Shown: positions 49,181-59,304 of the stretch, one piece after another | How the letters are laid out: every line of letters starts with the position of its first letter | How positions within the stretch are numbered: the first letter of the stretch is position 1 | Source of the DNA: Streptomyces zaomyceticus | Lineage (GTDB): Bacteria > Actinomycetota > Actinomycetes > Streptomycetales > Streptomycetaceae | NCBI RefSeq assembly: GCF_014656215.1 | Contig: NZ_BNBZ01000003.1 | Coordinates: 248,001 to 312,000 of the forward strand | Direction: 5' to 3' | DNA: 64,000 nucleotides | Notes under the pieces: generated by a model | The model's input: only the letters and a program-made list of their open reading frames with translations | What the model was told of the DNA's origin: nothing | Database searches by the model: none | Position numbers and translations under genes: made by a program

Positions 49181-49990
49181 TCAGCTCCGGCCGTGCCGGA
49201 GGGCCGGGTGGGCGCCGGCGGCGACCAGGTCGGCGACGGCGGCCTTCGGGTCGCGGCCGGTGACGAGCGACTCGCCGACCAGGACCGCGTCGGCGCCGGC
49301 GTTGGCGTAGGCGATGAGGTCGTGCGGGCCGCGGACGCCGGACTCGGCGATCTTGACGATGTGCGCGGGGATCTCGGGGGCGACGCGCTCGAAGGTGGAG
49401 CGGTCGACCTTGAGGGTCTTGAGGTTGCGCGCGTTGACGCCGATGATCCGGGCGCCCGCGTCGACGGCCCGCTCGACCTCTTCCTCGTCGTGGACCTCGA
49501 CGAGCGGGGTGAGCCCGATGGACTCGGCGCGCTCGATGAGGGACACCAGTGCCTCCTGCTCCAGGGCGGCGACGATGAGGAGCGCGAGATCCGCTCCGTA
49601 CGCGCGCGCTTCCCAGAGCTGGTACGCGGTGACGATGAAGTCCTTGCGCAGGACCGGGATGTCGACCCGGGCGCGGACGGCCTCCAGGTCCGCGAGCGAG
49701 CCGCCGAAGCGGCGCTGCTCGGTGAGGACGGAGATGACGGCGGCGCCGCCCGCCTCGTAGTCCGCGGCGAGTCCGGCCGGGTCGGCGATCGCGGCGAGCG
49801 CGCCCTTGGACGGGCTGGAGCGCTTGACCTCGCAGATCACCTTGACGCCGTCGCCGCGCAGTGCGGCGACGCCGTCCTTGGCCTGCGGGGCCTTGGCGGC
49901 GCGCTCCTTGAGCTCGTCGAGGGTGACCCGCGCCTGCCGCTCTGCGAGGTCGGCGCGTACGCCTTCGATGATCTCGTCGAGCACACTCAC
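49181..49990 (-). CDS. trpC: Indole-3-glycerol-phosphate synthase
   Basis: A 269-residue TIM barrel that closes the indole ring. Motifs: [14 protein letters not shown] (substrate Lys), [33 protein letters not shown] and AESGV. It is not fused to TrpF. The GTG at 49990 starts VSVLDEI. Upstream, 49991-50145 has no obvious attenuator or Trp-rich leader. Confidence 0.97.
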   Translation of the reverse strand: MSVLDEIIEGVRADLAERQARVTLDELKERAAKAPQAKDGVAALRGDGVKVICEVKRSSPSKGALAAIADPAGLAADYEAGGAAVISVLTEQRRFGGSLADLEAVRARVDIPVLRKDFIVTAYQLWEARAYGADLALLIVAALEQEALVSLIERAESIGLTPLVEVHDEEEVERAVDAGARIIGVNARNLKTLKVDRSTFERVAPEIPAHIVKIAESGVRGPHDLIAYANAGADAVLVGESLVTGRDPKAAVADLVAAGAHPALRHGRS

Positions 49991-50145
49991 GCGAGGGGCC
50001 CCCTTCCGGGACGGTGATGGTGTTGATGAACCAGGTTCAGCCACATCGATCCTATCCGCAGGACGGCCCCGGGCCCGCATCGACCGGAGTGGCGTCCCAT
50101 CTGCTGGGACTCCCGTAGGGGTCCTCGCGGTGCCGCGCGGGCCCT

Positions 50146-50853
50146 TCAGGGGGCCAGTGCGGAGCCGAAGGGAAGGTTCCGGACCAGGGTGAAGAGGGCG
50201 AGGACGACCCCGATCCCCCACCACCGAACGGGGGAGATCGCGAGGCGCATGGGCACCCCGCGGAGGACGCGAATCAGCCAGAGCGCCATCAGGGCGCCGA
50301 AGAGTCCGTAGCCGACGACGGCGAGGGCGTTGGCCCCGAGGGCGGTGGGCAGGTCGCCGTGGACGAAGGCGTGGGCGCTGCGGAGTCCGCCGCAGCCGGG
50401 GCAGTAGACGCCGGTGAAGCGGAGCAGGGGGCAGACCGGGTAGTGCCCGGGTTCGTTGGGGTCGACGGTCCCGACGTACGCGAAGGCGGCGGCGACCCCG
50501 GCGAGTGTGGCGACGGGGGCGAGCAGCCGCCGCGCGAGGGACCGGGCCGGTGGCGGTACGGGCCCACCGGGCGGTACGGGCCCACCGGGCGGTACGGGCC
50601 CACCACCGGGCCACACGGGTCCGCCGGGCGGTACGGGGCCTCCGCCGGGCCACGCGGGCGGGTGCGGCGGTGTCGCGGGGCCTCCGCCGGGCCACGCGGG
50701 CGCGTGCGGCGGCCCGGCGGCGTCCGCGCGGGCGGTGGAGTCCCGGCCGGAGGTCGCGTCCGGGTGCAGGACCGGTTCACCTGGTGGGACAGGTTCACCC
50801 GGTCGGGTGCTGGATGTGTCGGTCACGGCTCCGGCCGTCGGCTGCGGGTCCAC
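50146..50853 (-). CDS. DUF2752 membrane protein
   Basis: A ~235-residue protein. The first ~110 residues are Pro/Gly repeats of [13 protein letters not shown] type, presumably disordered and cytoplasmic. The C-terminal part has four hydrophobic segments and the DUF2752 signature [21 protein letters not shown] (partial), a possible metal or redox site. GTG 50853 is used; GTG 50826 is also in frame and neither has a good ribosome site. The family lies in Streptomyces trp loci next to trpC; its function is unknown. Confidence 0.78.
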   Translation of the reverse strand: MDPQPTAGAVTDTSSTRPGEPVPPGEPVLHPDATSGRDSTARADAAGPPHAPAWPGGGPATPPHPPAWPGGGPVPPGGPVWPGGGPVPPGGPVPPGGPVPPPARSLARRLLAPVATLAGVAAAFAYVGTVDPNEPGHYPVCPLLRFTGVYCPGCGGLRSAHAFVHGDLPTALGANALAVVGYGLFGALMALWLIRVLRGVPMRLAISPVRWWGIGVVLALFTLVRNLPFGSALAP

Positions 50854-50880
50854 CCGGTGATTCTCGCCCCGGACGCGCGG

Positions 50881-50911
50881 GAGCGCAGCCCGGCACGGCC
50901 GGACTGCGCTC
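50881..50911. terminator. Hairpin after the HGxxPAAW gene
   Basis: GAGCGCAG...CTGCGCTC arms with an inner CCGG/CCGG pairing form a stable stem between the DUF2752 and HGxxPAAW genes. It may end the trpE-side transcript. Confidence 0.6.
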
Positions 50912-50930
50912 TCGGATGCGTCGTGTCGCG

Positions 50931-51179
50931 TCAGGAACGGGCCTGCAGCGTCGCGGCCTCGCGGGCGGCGGCGACGGCCGCCGACTCCTTCGGCATGCCG
51001 AGGCCCGCGGCCTTCATCGCGCCGCCGACGATGCCGCCGAGCACGATGACACCCATGCCGGCCCAGAAACCGGGCAGGTTGGCGGCCACCATGAAGACTC
51101 CGGCGATGCAGAAGCCGATGAAGGAGATGATGACACCGGTCCAGGCGGCCGGGGTGTGTCCGTGGGCGCTGCCCGCCAT
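50931..51179 (-). CDS. HGxxPAAW family small membrane protein
   Basis: An 82-residue protein starting MAGSAHGHTPAAWTGV, the sequence after which the family is named, followed by two membrane helices (~14-34 and ~38-58) and a short basic tail. It is found in actinobacterial Trp loci; the role is unknown. ATG 51179, with GAGCAACTC upstream. Confidence 0.85.
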   Translation of the reverse strand: MAGSAHGHTPAAWTGVIISFIGFCIAGVFMVAANLPGFWAGMGVIVLGGIVGGAMKAAGLGMPKESAAVAAAREAATLQARS

Positions 51180-51338
51180 GAGTTGCTCCTCGTTGCAGTT
51201 GCTCGATGGTGAGGTCTCGCGTGCGCGGACTCTCGGCGCTCATTGTCCCGCACGGGGGCGCGCGAGGGTGAATCGGGGGTACCGGGACGATCACGCGTCG
51301 CGCGTCGGCGACTTCGTCAGGTCCGCCGGTCGGCCCCG

Positions 51339-51980
51339 TCAGGACCCGTGCGTGGGGTCCTCGCCGCGGTCCAGGGCCTTCCACAGGTCCTCGGGCCGGT
51401 CCGGGTCGGTGGTGGGGGCCCTGCGGGCGGCCCGCGGGGTGCCCGAGCGCTCGTAGCGGCCGCCCATCGCGGGCCAGCTCTTGCCGAAGCGCAGGGCGAA
51501 GAGGCCGGCGAGCAGGATGAGGACGGCGCCCGCGGCGGTGACGTACGGCCAGACGGTGTGGGTCAGTCCGGCGACCGCGGCGGCGGTGTCGCCGCTGATC
51601 CGGGCGGCCTCGGCGTCGAGGGCTGCGCTGTCGGAGGCACCGAGGACGGCGGCGAGCGCGGCGCCCGCGCCGCTGAGCGCGAGGAGCGCGGCGACCAGGG
51701 TGCGGCCGGTGCGGCGGACCGCGAAGACGGCGAAGAGCGCGGCGAGGCCGACGATCGCGAGGGCGGTCGGCACACCGGTGACGGTGCCGCCGTCCGCCTC
51801 GACGGCGATGCTGCCGCCGCCGACGGACGCGGTGCCCTCCGCCCAGATCTGGCCCGCGGAGAGCAGGACGACGGTGGCACCGAGGGCGCCGAGGAGGAGG
51901 GCCGCGGCCAGGCTGCGGCGGCCGCCGGTGGGGACGGCCGCGCGGGCGGCCCGGGGCTGGGGTACGGGTACGGCACTCAC
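51339..51980 (-). CDS. Trp biosynthesis-associated membrane protein (TIGR02234 type)
   Basis: A ~213-residue integral membrane protein with four hydrophobic segments (~24-45, ~70-88, ~92-112, ~138-160) and a soluble C-terminal tail DPDRPEDLWKALDRGEDP. This arrangement directly after trpE is the actinobacterial 'Trp operon-associated' family. GTG 51980 is used; GTG 51989 is also possible. It lies 14-23 bp after the trpE stop, hence in its operon. Function unknown. Confidence 0.82.
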   Translation of the reverse strand: MSAVPVPQPRAARAAVPTGGRRSLAAALLLGALGATVVLLSAGQIWAEGTASVGGGSIAVEADGGTVTGVPTALAIVGLAALFAVFAVRRTGRTLVAALLALSGAGAALAAVLGASDSAALDAEAARISGDTAAAVAGLTHTVWPYVTAAGAVLILLAGLFALRFGKSWPAMGGRYERSGTPRAARRAPTTDPDRPEDLWKALDRGEDPTHGS

Positions 51981-52003
51981 GTACCCCACTATCCCCTACG
52001 TGG

Positions 52004-53494
52004 TCAGTTGCCGTTCATCCGGTTGGCGGTGTGGACGGCGCGGAGGACGGCCGCGGCCTTGTTCCGGCACTCGTTGTCCTCGGCGACGGGATCGGAGTCG
52101 GCGACGACACCCGCTCCGGCCTGCACATACGCGGTTCCGTCGCGGAGCAGGGCGGTGCGGATGGCGATGGCGGTGTCCGCGTCTCCGGCGAAATCGAGAT
52201 AACCGACACATCCGCCGTACAGGCCGCGCCGGGAGGGTTCGAGCTCCTCGATGATCTGCATGGCGCGGGGCTTGGGCGCGCCGGAGAGCGTGCCGGCCGG
52301 GAAGCAGGCGGTGAGGACGTCGAAGGCGGTGCTGCCCTCGGCGACCTCGCCGGTGACGGTGGAGACGATGTGCATGACGTGCGAGTACCGCTCGATCGAC
52401 ATGAAGTCGACGACCTCCACGGAGCCGGGCGCGCAGACCCGGCCGAGGTCGTTGCGGCCGAGGTCGACGAGCATGAGGTGCTCGGCGCGCTCCTTGGGGT
52501 CGGCGAGCAGCTCCTCGGCGAGGTCGTGGTCCTCCTGCGGGGTGGCACCGCGGTGCCGGGTGCCGGCGATGGGGTGCACCATCGCCCGGCCGTCCTCGAC
52601 CTTGACGAGCGCCTCGGGGCTGGATCCGACGACGTCGAAGCCGTTCTCGAAGCGGAAGAGGTACATGTACGGCGACGGGTTGGTGGCCCGCAGGACGCGG
52701 TAGACGTCGAGCGCGGAGGCCGTGCAGGGGGTCTCGAAGCGCTGCGAGGGCACGACCTGGAAGGCCTCGCCGGCCCGGATGCGCTCCTTGACGTCCTCGA
52801 CGGCGTCCTGGTAGGCCGGGCCGCCCCAGAGCGCCGAGAACTCGGGCAGTTCGGAGGCGGGCAGCGCGGTGGGGGCGGTGGCGACCGGGCGGGCGAGGTC
52901 GGCCTCCATGGTGTCGAGGCGGGCCACGGCGTGGGCGTAGGCCTCCTCGACGCCGGTCTCCAGGTCGTTGTGGTTGATCGCGTTGGCGATCAGCAGGACC
53001 GAGCCGTCCCAGTGGTCGAGGACCGCGAGGTCGCTGGTGAGGAGCATGGTCAGCTCGGGGAGCTTCAGGTCGTCGCGGGTGGAGTCGCCGATCTTCTCCA
53101 GTCGGCGGACGATGTCGTAGCCGAGGTAGCCGACCATGCCGCCGGTGAAGGGCGGCATGCCGGAGGCCAGGTCGCGCGGGGTGTGCAGGGTCTCGACGGT
53201 GGCGCGCAGGGCCTGGAGGGGGTCGCCGTCCGTGGGGACGCCGACGGGCGGGGTGCCCAGCCAGTGGGCTTCGCCGTCCTTCACGGTCAGGGTGGCGTCG
53301 CTGCGGACGCCGATGAAGGAGTACCGGGACCAGCTGCGGCCGTTCTCCGCGGATTCGAGGAGGAAGGTGCCGGGCCGTTCGGCGGCGAGCTTGCGGTAGA
53401 GCCCGACCGGGGTGTCGCCGTCCGCGAGCAGCCGGCGGCTGACGGGGATGACACGGCGGTCGGCCGCCAGCTTGCGGAAGGTGTCGAGATCCAT
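52004..53494 (-). CDS. trpE: Anthranilate synthase component I
   Basis: A 496-residue chorismate-using enzyme. N-terminal [18 protein letters not shown] contains the Trp-feedback Ser region; the catalytic part includes [47 protein letters not shown] and [18 protein letters not shown]. It is not fused to TrpG, so the glutaminase subunit must come from elsewhere. It lies 11 bp after hisI on the same strand. Confidence 0.97.
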   Translation of the reverse strand: MDLDTFRKLAADRRVIPVSRRLLADGDTPVGLYRKLAAERPGTFLLESAENGRSWSRYSFIGVRSDATLTVKDGEAHWLGTPPVGVPTDGDPLQALRATVETLHTPRDLASGMPPFTGGMVGYLGYDIVRRLEKIGDSTRDDLKLPELTMLLTSDLAVLDHWDGSVLLIANAINHNDLETGVEEAYAHAVARLDTMEADLARPVATAPTALPASELPEFSALWGGPAYQDAVEDVKERIRAGEAFQVVPSQRFETPCTASALDVYRVLRATNPSPYMYLFRFENGFDVVGSSPEALVKVEDGRAMVHPIAGTRHRGATPQEDHDLAEELLADPKERAEHLMLVDLGRNDLGRVCAPGSVEVVDFMSIERYSHVMHIVSTVTGEVAEGSTAFDVLTACFPAGTLSGAPKPRAMQIIEELEPSRRGLYGGCVGYLDFAGDADTAIAIRTALLRDGTAYVQAGAGVVADSDPVAEDNECRNKAAAVLRAVHTANRMNGN

Positions 53495-53505
53495 GGCGCC
53501 AGACC

Positions 53506-53856
53506 CTACTCGGAGACGGGGAGCACGTCGGCGTCGAAGCAGGTCCGGGCGCCGGTGTGGCAGGCGGCTCCGACCTGGTCGACCTTGACGAGGACGGTGT
53601 CGGCGTCGCAGTCGAGGGCGACGGACTTGACGTGCTGGACGTGCCCGGAGGTGTCGCCCTTGACCCAGTACTCCTGGCGGCTGCGGGACCAGTAGGTGCA
53701 GCGGCCGGTGGTGAGGGTGCGGTGCAGGGCCTCGTCGTCCATCCAGCCGAGCATCAGCACCTCGCCGGTGTCGTACTGCTGGGCGATCGCGGGGACGAGC
53801 CCGTCCGGGCTGCGCTTGAGCCGGGCGGAGATGGCCGGGTCGAGATTGCTGCTCAT
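53506..53856 (-). CDS. hisI: Phosphoribosyl-AMP cyclohydrolase
   Basis: A 116-residue HisI that opens the purine ring of phosphoribosyl-AMP in histidine synthesis. The zinc and substrate residues are in [19 protein letters not shown] and TGARTCF, with [12 protein letters not shown] and [13 protein letters not shown] upstream. No HisE domain is fused. ATG 53856. It seems to share a transcript with trpE, joining the his and trp loci. Confidence 0.96.
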   Translation of the reverse strand: MSSNLDPAISARLKRSPDGLVPAIAQQYDTGEVLMLGWMDDEALHRTLTTGRCTYWSRSRQEYWVKGDTSGHVQHVKSVALDCDADTVLVKVDQVGAACHTGARTCFDADVLPVSE

Positions 53857-53940
53857 GGCGCCATTGTGCCGCGATCCGCGGTGGTGTCCGGCGGGGCGTC
53901 CAGTGGGCGGACCGGCGGTGACCGCCGTACGCTGGCGGTC

Positions 53941-54576
53941 ATGTCGACCCATGCCAAACGTGAACGGCTTCTGCTCGCGGACCTGTTGGAGGCCGCGGGC
54001 CCGGAGGCGCCGACGCTCTGCGAGGGCTGGCGGACCCGGGACCTCGCGGCCCATGTGGTGGTGCGGGAGCGGCGCCCCGACGCGGCGGCCGGTTCGCTCG
54101 TACCGGTGCTGAAGGACCGGCAGGACCGGGTGCAGGCGGAATTCGCCGACAAGCCGTACGAGGAGCTGATCAAGCTCATCCGGACGGGGCCCCCGCGGTT
54201 CTCGCCGTTCACCATCAAGCAGGTGGACGAGGGCGCGAACATCGTGGAGTTCTACGTCCACACCGAGGATGTACGCCGTGCCCAGCCCGACTGGTCGGCG
54301 CGCGAGCTCGACCCGGTCTTCGCGGACGCCCTCTGGTCGCGCCTGGAGCGCTCCGCCCGCCTCCTCGGCCGCAAGCTCCCGGTCGGCCTGGTACTGCGCC
54401 GGCCGAACGGCCAGACGGCGGTCGCGCACCGCGGCACCCCGGTGGTGACGGTCTCCGGGGAGCCGGGCGAGCTCACGATGTATCTGTACGGGCGCCAGGC
54501 CTCGGCCAAGGTCGAGATCGACGGGGAGCCGGACGCGATCGAGCGGCTGAGCGAGACGAAGCAGCTGGGACTGTGA
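53941..54576 (+). CDS. TIGR03085-family metal-binding protein
   Basis: A 211-residue protein of the DinB/mycothiol-dependent isomerase type: four-helix N-terminal bundle with [30 protein letters not shown] split across residues ~14-44 and a metal His in [11 protein letters not shown]. The reaction of this family is unknown; related folds use mycothiol. It is monocistronic, divergent from hisI (84 bp) and closed by a terminator hairpin. Confidence 0.85.
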   Translation: MSTHAKRERLLLADLLEAAGPEAPTLCEGWRTRDLAAHVVVRERRPDAAAGSLVPVLKDRQDRVQAEFADKPYEELIKLIRTGPPRFSPFTIKQVDEGANIVEFYVHTEDVRRAQPDWSARELDPVFADALWSRLERSARLLGRKLPVGLVLRRPNGQTAVAHRGTPVVTVSGEPGELTMYLYGRQASAKVEIDGEPDAIERLSETKQLGL

Positions 54577-54582
54577 CCCGGC

Positions 54583-54608
54583 GGGCCGCCGGACCTGCCC
54601 GGCGGCCC
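54583..54608. terminator. Bidirectional terminator
   Basis: A perfect 10-bp stem GGGCCGCCGG / CCGGCGGCCC with a 6-nt loop lies between the convergent TIGR03085 and MFS genes. Confidence 0.75.
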
Positions 54609-54627
54609 CTGACCCGGCGGCCGGGCC

Positions 54628-55863
54628 TCAGCCCGGCAGTTCCGCGCGGCGCACGGCCCCGACCGCCAGACCGTAGACACCGGCGAGCGCGCAGACCCCC
54701 GCGCTGACGGTGAAGACCGGGCCGACGCCCCACAGGCCGATCGCGGCGCCCGTGAGCGGGAAGCTGAGCGGGGCGAGACCCAGGCTCATGAGGCCGGAGA
54801 CGGCCGAGACGCGGCCGAGGTAGGCGGGGTCGCACTCGGTCTGGACGAGGGCCCCGCACAGTGCTCCGGAGAGGCCGGCGAACAGGCCTATGGAGAGGGC
54901 GACGGCCACCGCGAAGGGCAGCCGCGGGACGAAGGCGAGTGCGCCGATCGAGGTGGCGCCGAGGGTCATGGTCCAGCCGAGGACGGCCCCGGCGCGCGGC
55001 ACGCGGCCCTTGACGCTCAGCAGCAGCGAGGCGCCGCCGGCGCCCGCGCCGAAGCCCGCGAGGACCCAGCCGATGCCGGAGGCGCCCCAGCCGCGCTGGT
55101 CGGAGAGGAGCGCGAGGCCGACGTTGAGGGGGCCGACGAAGCCGAGGTCGGAGAGGGCGATGACGATCATGAGCGGGCCGAGGACCCGGTGGCCGCGCAG
55201 ATGGCGCAGGCCGTCGAGGAGGTCGCCGAAGGCGGTGCCGTTCCGCTTCTCCGCCTCACCGGTGAGCGGGCGGAGCCGGAGGGCCAGCAGCAGGGGCAGG
55301 GAGAGGGCGAAGAGCAGTCCGGCGACGGCGAACGCGACCCCCGGTCCGCCGAGGGCGACCGCGAGGCCCCCGAGGGGGGCGCCGAGGACGGCTCCGGAGC
55401 GCTGGGCGAGGCCGCGCATGCCCTGGACCCGGGCGAGCTGGTCGTGCGGGGCGATCCGGGGCGGCAGGGCGCCGACGGCGGGCAGGAAGAGGGCGTCGAC
55501 GATGCCGAAGACCAGGGCGATGCCGGCCAGCACCCAGAGGGTGGGCGGGGCGACGAGGACGAGTGCGGCGACGGCGAGGACGAGGAGGCAGCGGACGGTG
55601 TCGGAGACGATGACGACCCGGCGCGGGCCGAAGCGGTCGGCGACCACTCCCCCGCCGAGCATCAGCAGGGCGCGCGGTACGGCGCTGACGGCCATGACGA
55701 GTCCGGCCTCGGCGGGGGTGCCGCCGCGGACGGCGGCCCAGGAGAGGGCCAGGTGGTAGACGCTGTCGCCGAGGGTGGAGGCGGTGTAGGCGCCGAGCCA
55801 GCGCAGTACCCGGGGGTCGCGGTGGGCGGGTGGCGCCGGGGCGGCGACCAGGGTGGCGGTCAT
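54628..55863 (-). CDS. MFS transporter (macrolide-efflux-like)
   Basis: A 411-residue 12-helix major facilitator. The A-motif-like loop GGGVVADRFGPRRVV follows helix 2, and the pattern resembles the DHA3/enterobactin-exporter branch with a central loop around LRPLTGEAEKRNG. It is probably a drug or metabolite exporter. The ATG 55863 overlaps the ArsR stop (ATGA), so it is co-translated with, and likely repressed by, that regulator. Confidence 0.87.
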   Translation of the reverse strand: MTATLVAAPAPPAHRDPRVLRWLGAYTASTLGDSVYHLALSWAAVRGGTPAEAGLVMAVSAVPRALLMLGGGVVADRFGPRRVVIVSDTVRCLLVLAVAALVLVAPPTLWVLAGIALVFGIVDALFLPAVGALPPRIAPHDQLARVQGMRGLAQRSGAVLGAPLGGLAVALGGPGVAFAVAGLLFALSLPLLLALRLRPLTGEAEKRNGTAFGDLLDGLRHLRGHRVLGPLMIVIALSDLGFVGPLNVGLALLSDQRGWGASGIGWVLAGFGAGAGGASLLLSVKGRVPRAGAVLGWTMTLGATSIGALAFVPRLPFAVAVALSIGLFAGLSGALCGALVQTECDPAYLGRVSAVSGLMSLGLAPLSFPLTGAAIGLWGVGPVFTVSAGVCALAGVYGLAVGAVRRAELPG

Positions 55864-56447
55864 GAGCGGTAGGGGAAGCCGTTGAGGTGGATGGCGACGT
55901 TCTCGCGGCCCTCGTTGTCGCCGGCGGCCTCGGCGGCACGCGCCCGCTGGTCGTACTTGTGCAGGACGGCGTCGAGTTCGGCACCGAGGGCGGTGAGTTC
56001 GTCGGCGGTGAGGCGGGGCAGCCACTCCGCGCTGAGGGAGGCGGAGCGCCAGGGGCCGGACCAGGTGTGACGCTCGTCGAGGAAGCGGGCGTACATCTGG
56101 GTGCGCTGCTGGTCGACGGTACGGCCGAAGGCGGCGCTCGCGGCGGCGAGCTCGGGGGCGTCGCGGAGGTCCTCGTCGTGGATGCTGAAGCCGTACGAGC
56201 TCGGCTGCCACCACCTCTCCCGGCCGTCCGTCGACTGGGCCCCGGCCTCCTCGATGAGGCCGTGCTCGGCGAGTTTGCGCAGGTGGTAGCTGACCAGCGA
56301 GACCGCCTCGTCGACCTGGTCGGCGAGCTGGGAGGCGGTGGCGGTGCGGGCCACGAAGAGGGCGCGGTAGAGGCGCATCCGCAGCGGGTGCGAGATGGCC
56401 TTCAGGGTGCCGAGATCGGTGATCCGGCGGTTCTCCGGCGAGGTCAT
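55860..56447 (-). CDS. ArsR-family helix-turn-helix regulator
   Basis: A 195-residue regulator: winged helix ISHPLRMRLYRALFVARTATASQLADQVDEAVSLVSYHLRKLAEHGLI (residues ~18-65, quoted in part), no metal-binding Cys pairs, and a long C-terminal helical segment with several Trp residues that could sense a drug-like ligand. ATG 56447 is preferred over 56483. An AT-rich palindrome lies just upstream. It is first in an operon with the MFS exporter. Confidence 0.87.
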   Translation of the reverse strand: MTSPENRRITDLGTLKAISHPLRMRLYRALFVARTATASQLADQVDEAVSLVSYHLRKLAEHGLIEEAGAQSTDGRERWWQPSSYGFSIHDEDLRDAPELAAASAAFGRTVDQQRTQMYARFLDERHTWSGPWRSASLSAEWLPRLTADELTALGAELDAVLHKYDQRARAAEAAGDNEGRENVAIHLNGFPYRS

Positions 56448-56475
56448 GTCCACGACCCTAGATGCGAAGGAAAAC

Positions 56476-56497
56476 TTGCACAATAAAAATTGCGCAA
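56476..56497. promoter_or_regulatory. ArsR-regulator operator candidate
   Basis: TTGCACAAT-AAA-AATTGCGCAA is an imperfect 22-bp palindrome, AT-rich in a GC-rich setting, located 29 bp before the arsR-like start. Confidence 0.6.
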
Positions 56498-56521
56498 CTG
56501 ATCCTGCGCATCCGGGAAGAG

Positions 56522-56547
56522 CGAAGGGCCCCCGAGGGGGCCCTTCG
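56522..56547. terminator. Terminator after hisF
   Basis: A perfect 12-bp stem CGAAGGGCCCCC with a 2-nt centre lies between the hisF stop and the ArsR operator on the minus strand. It closes the hisD-hisF operon. Confidence 0.8.
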
Positions 56548-56591
56548 TGACATCACGTCAGGTCGGATCGCACCGCGATCGGCCGACCGGT

Positions 56592-57347
56592 TCAGCGGAC
56601 CGGGTGGCCCGCTTCCCTCAGTGCGCCCTTGACCTGCGAGATCCGCAGATCACCGAAGTGGAAGACGGAGGCCGCGAGCACCGCGTCCGCGCCCGCCGCC
56701 ACGGCCGGCGGGAAGTCGGCGAGCTTGCCCGCGCCGCCGGAGGCGATGACCGGAACCGTGACGTGCTTGCGCACGGCCGCGATCATCTCGGTGTCGTAGC
56801 CGTCCTTCGTCCCGTCCGCGTCCATCGAGTTGAGCAGGATCTCCCCCGCGCCCAGCTCGGCGGCCCGGTGCGCCCACTCGACGGCGTCGATGCCGGTGCC
56901 CCGGCGGCCGCCGTGCGTCGTCACCTCGAAGGAACCCGAGGGCGTGCGCCGGGCGTCGACCGACAGGACGAGCACCTGGCGCCCGAAGCGCTCGGCGATC
57001 TCCTGGATGAGCTCGGGGCGCGCGATGGCCGCGGTGTTGACGCCCACCTTGTCGGCGCCAGCCCGCAGCAGCTTGTCGACGTCCTCGGCCGCGCGGACGC
57101 CGCCGCCGACCGTGAGCGGGATGAAGACCTGCTCGGCGGTGCGGCGCACCACGTCGTAGGTGGTCTCCCGGTTGCCGGAGGAGGCGGTGATGTCGAGGAA
57201 GGTCAGCTCGTCGGCGCCCTCGGCGTCGTACAGCTTGGCCATCTCGACGGGGTCGCCCGCGTCGCGGAGGTTCTGGAAGTTGACGCCCTTGACGACGCGG
57301 CCGTTGTCCACGTCGAGGCAGGGGATCACGCGTACGGCGAGTGTCAT
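56592..57347 (-). CDS. hisF: Imidazole glycerol phosphate synthase cyclase subunit
   Basis: A 251-residue TIM barrel with catalytic Asp in [16 protein letters not shown] and LSVDARR, and phosphate sites [11 protein letters not shown] and IASGGAGKL. With HisH it turns PRFAR and ammonia into IGP and AICAR. The ATG overlaps the ridA stop by 4 bp. Last gene of the his operon. Confidence 0.97.
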   Translation of the reverse strand: MTLAVRVIPCLDVDNGRVVKGVNFQNLRDAGDPVEMAKLYDAEGADELTFLDITASSGNRETTYDVVRRTAEQVFIPLTVGGGVRAAEDVDKLLRAGADKVGVNTAAIARPELIQEIAERFGRQVLVLSVDARRTPSGSFEVTTHGGRRGTGIDAVEWAHRAAELGAGEILLNSMDADGTKDGYDTEMIAAVRKHVTVPVIASGGAGKLADFPPAVAAGADAVLAASVFHFGDLRISQVKGALREAGHPVR

Positions 57348-57757
57348 GCCGTCCCTCCCTCCTGCCCCTCCGGGCGGTAGGCCTCGACCTCGACCTCGAC
57401 GACCAGGCTCGGGTCGACCAGACCGGCGACGATGATCATCGAGGCGGCGGGACGGACGGCGTCGAACAGCTCCTTGTGGGCGCGGCCGACCTCGTCCACG
57501 TCACGGGCGTGGGTGATGTACATCCGGGTGCGGACGACGTGCTCCGCGGCGAGGCCGAGCTGCTTCAGCGCGGCGAGGGCCACGTTGAAGGAGTTGACCG
57601 TCTGCTCGTACGGGCCGCCGCCGGCGATCTGGCCGCCGACCACCGACGTACAGCCGGCGACGAGGACCAGACCGTTCGGCAGTTCCACCGCGCGGGAGTA
57701 GCCGAACTGCTCCTCCCAGGGGGCGCCGGTGACGACCTTCTTCACGCCGTCGGTCAT
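57344..57757 (-). CDS. RidA-family protein
   Basis: A 137-residue Rid/YjgF protein: [34 protein letters not shown] with the imine-binding Arg, and [25 protein letters not shown] (in part). Rid proteins deaminate reactive enamines/imines. ATGA overlaps link it to priA upstream and hisF downstream, so it belongs to the his operon. It may protect a step or be a carried neighbour; this is inference. Confidence 0.87.
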   Translation of the reverse strand: MTDGVKKVVTGAPWEEQFGYSRAVELPNGLVLVAGCTSVVGGQIAGGGPYEQTVNSFNVALAALKQLGLAAEHVVRTRMYITHARDVDEVGRAHKELFDAVRPAASMIIVAGLVDPSLVVEVEVEAYRPEGQEGGTA

Positions 57758-58497
57758 GCGGAAGCCACCGCCGCCAGCGCCTCCTCCAGGGTGAACGCCT
57801 TGGCGTACAGCGCCTTGCCGACGATCGCGCCCTCGACGCCCAGCGGGACGAGCCCGGACAGGGCCCGCAGGTCGTCCAGGGAGGACACGCCGCCGGAGGC
57901 GACGACGGGCTTGTCGGTGGCCGCGCAGACGTTCTTCAGGAGCTCCAGGTTGGGGCCCTGCAGCGTGCCGTCCTTGGCGATGTCGGTGACGACGTAGCGG
58001 GAGCAGCCCTCGGAGTCGAGACGGGCGAGCGTCTCGTAGAGGTCGCCGCCGTCGCGGGTCCAGCCGCGGCCGCGCAGGGTCGTACCGCGGACGTCGAGGC
58101 CGACGGCGATCTTGTCGCCGTGCTCGGCGATGACCTTGGCGACCCACTCGGGGGTCTCCAGGGCGGCGGTGCCGAGGTTGACGCGGGTGCAGCCGGTGGC
58201 GAGGGCGGCCGCGAGGGAGGCGTCGTCGCGGATGCCGCCGGAGAGCTCGACCTTGATGTCCATGGCCCGGGCGACCTCGGCGATCAGCTGCCGGTTGTCA
58301 CCGGTGCCGAAGGCGGCGTCGAGGTCCACGAGGTGCAGCCACTCGGCGCCGGAGCTCTGCCAGGCGAGGGCCGCCTCGAGCGGGGAGCCGTAGGAGGTCT
58401 CGGTGCCGGACTCGCCGTGCACGAGGCGGACGGCCTGGCCGTCGCGGACGTCGACGGCGGGGAGGAGTTCGAGCACGCTGTTAGAAGACACAGTCAC
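57754..58497 (-). CDS. priA: Bifunctional HisA/TrpF isomerase PriA
   Basis: A 247-residue TIM barrel. [18 protein letters not shown] holds the first catalytic Asp, [13 protein letters not shown] the Arg-containing loop typical of PriA, VGLDVRG and [15 protein letters not shown] the second Asp, and ASGGVSSL the phosphate loop. In actinobacteria PriA isomerises both ProFAR and PRA, replacing TrpF, and no trpF is seen in this window. GTG 58497 overlaps the hisH stop; GTG 58491 is an alternative start. Confidence 0.95.
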   Translation of the reverse strand: MTVSSNSVLELLPAVDVRDGQAVRLVHGESGTETSYGSPLEAALAWQSSGAEWLHLVDLDAAFGTGDNRQLIAEVARAMDIKVELSGGIRDDASLAAALATGCTRVNLGTAALETPEWVAKVIAEHGDKIAVGLDVRGTTLRGRGWTRDGGDLYETLARLDSEGCSRYVVTDIAKDGTLQGPNLELLKNVCAATDKPVVASGGVSSLDDLRALSGLVPLGVEGAIVGKALYAKAFTLEEALAAVASA

Positions 58498-59141
58498 AGG
58501 GTTCCGATCCAGTTGGTGAGCAGCTGTGCTCCGGCGTCGCCGGACTTCTCGGGGTGGAACTGGGTGGCCCACAGGGCGCCGTTCTCGACGGCCGCGACGA
58601 AGGGCTCGCCGTGGGTGGCCCAGGTGACCTTGGGGGCGCGGATGTTGGCGTTGCCGACCTCCAGGGTCCACTCGCGCACCGCGTAGGAGTGCACGAAGTA
58701 GAACCGGGCGTCGGCGTCGAGGTCCGCGAACATCTCGGTGTCCTGCGGCGCGTCGACCGTGTTCCAGCCCATGTGGGGGACGACGGGGGCGTTCAGCGGC
58801 TCGACCGTACCGGGCCACTCGTCGAGGCCCTCGCTCTCCACGCCGTGCTCGAAGCCGTGGGCGAAGAGGATCTGCATGCCGACGCAGATGCCCATGACCG
58901 GGCGGCCTCCGGCGAGCCGGCGGCCGACGATCCACTCGCCGCGGGCCTCCTTGAGCCCCTTCATGCAGGCGGAGAAGGCGCCGACGCCGGGGACGAGGAG
59001 CCCGTCGGCGTTCATCGCGGTGTCGTAGTCGCGGGTGATCTCGACGTCCGCGCCGACCCGGGCGAGGGCGCGCTCGGCCGAGCGCACGTTGCCGAAGCCG
59101 TAGTCGAAGACGACGACCTTCTTGGGGGCGGTCGAGGTCAT
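58494..59141 (-). CDS. hisH: Imidazole glycerol phosphate synthase glutaminase subunit
   Basis: A 215-residue class I glutaminase: Cys nucleophile in [13 protein letters not shown], His and Glu in [10 protein letters not shown], opening [13 protein letters not shown]. It supplies ammonia to HisF. ATG 59141 overlaps the stop of the small membrane protein (ATGA). Confidence 0.97.
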   Translation of the reverse strand: MTSTAPKKVVVFDYGFGNVRSAERALARVGADVEITRDYDTAMNADGLLVPGVGAFSACMKGLKEARGEWIVGRRLAGGRPVMGICVGMQILFAHGFEHGVESEGLDEWPGTVEPLNAPVVPHMGWNTVDAPQDTEMFADLDADARFYFVHSYAVREWTLEVGNANIRAPKVTWATHGEPFVAAVENGALWATQFHPEKSGDAGAQLLTNWIGTL

Positions 59142-59302
59142 GACCACACGTCCAGCCGCAGCACACCCGCGGAGAGCGACATCGCGGCGCCGACGGCGAC
59201 GAGCACGATGACGCCCTTGGGCATCTGCTGCTTGACGAAGGAGTAGATGCCGCCGAGGAGGAAGAGGCCGACGACGATCAGGATGGTGGAGAGGCCGTTC
59301 AC
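59138..59302 (-). CDS. Small membrane protein in the his operon
   Basis: A 54-residue protein with two hydrophobic helices (~4-22 and ~31-48) and a basic loop KQQMPKG between, i.e. a small hairpin membrane protein. GTG 59302 starts 2 bp after the hisB stop, and its stop overlaps the hisH ATG. No function known. Confidence 0.75.
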   Translation of the reverse strand: MNGLSTILIVVGLFLLGGIYSFVKQQMPKGVIVLVAVGAAMSLSAGVLRLDVWS

Positions 59303-59304
59303 GG

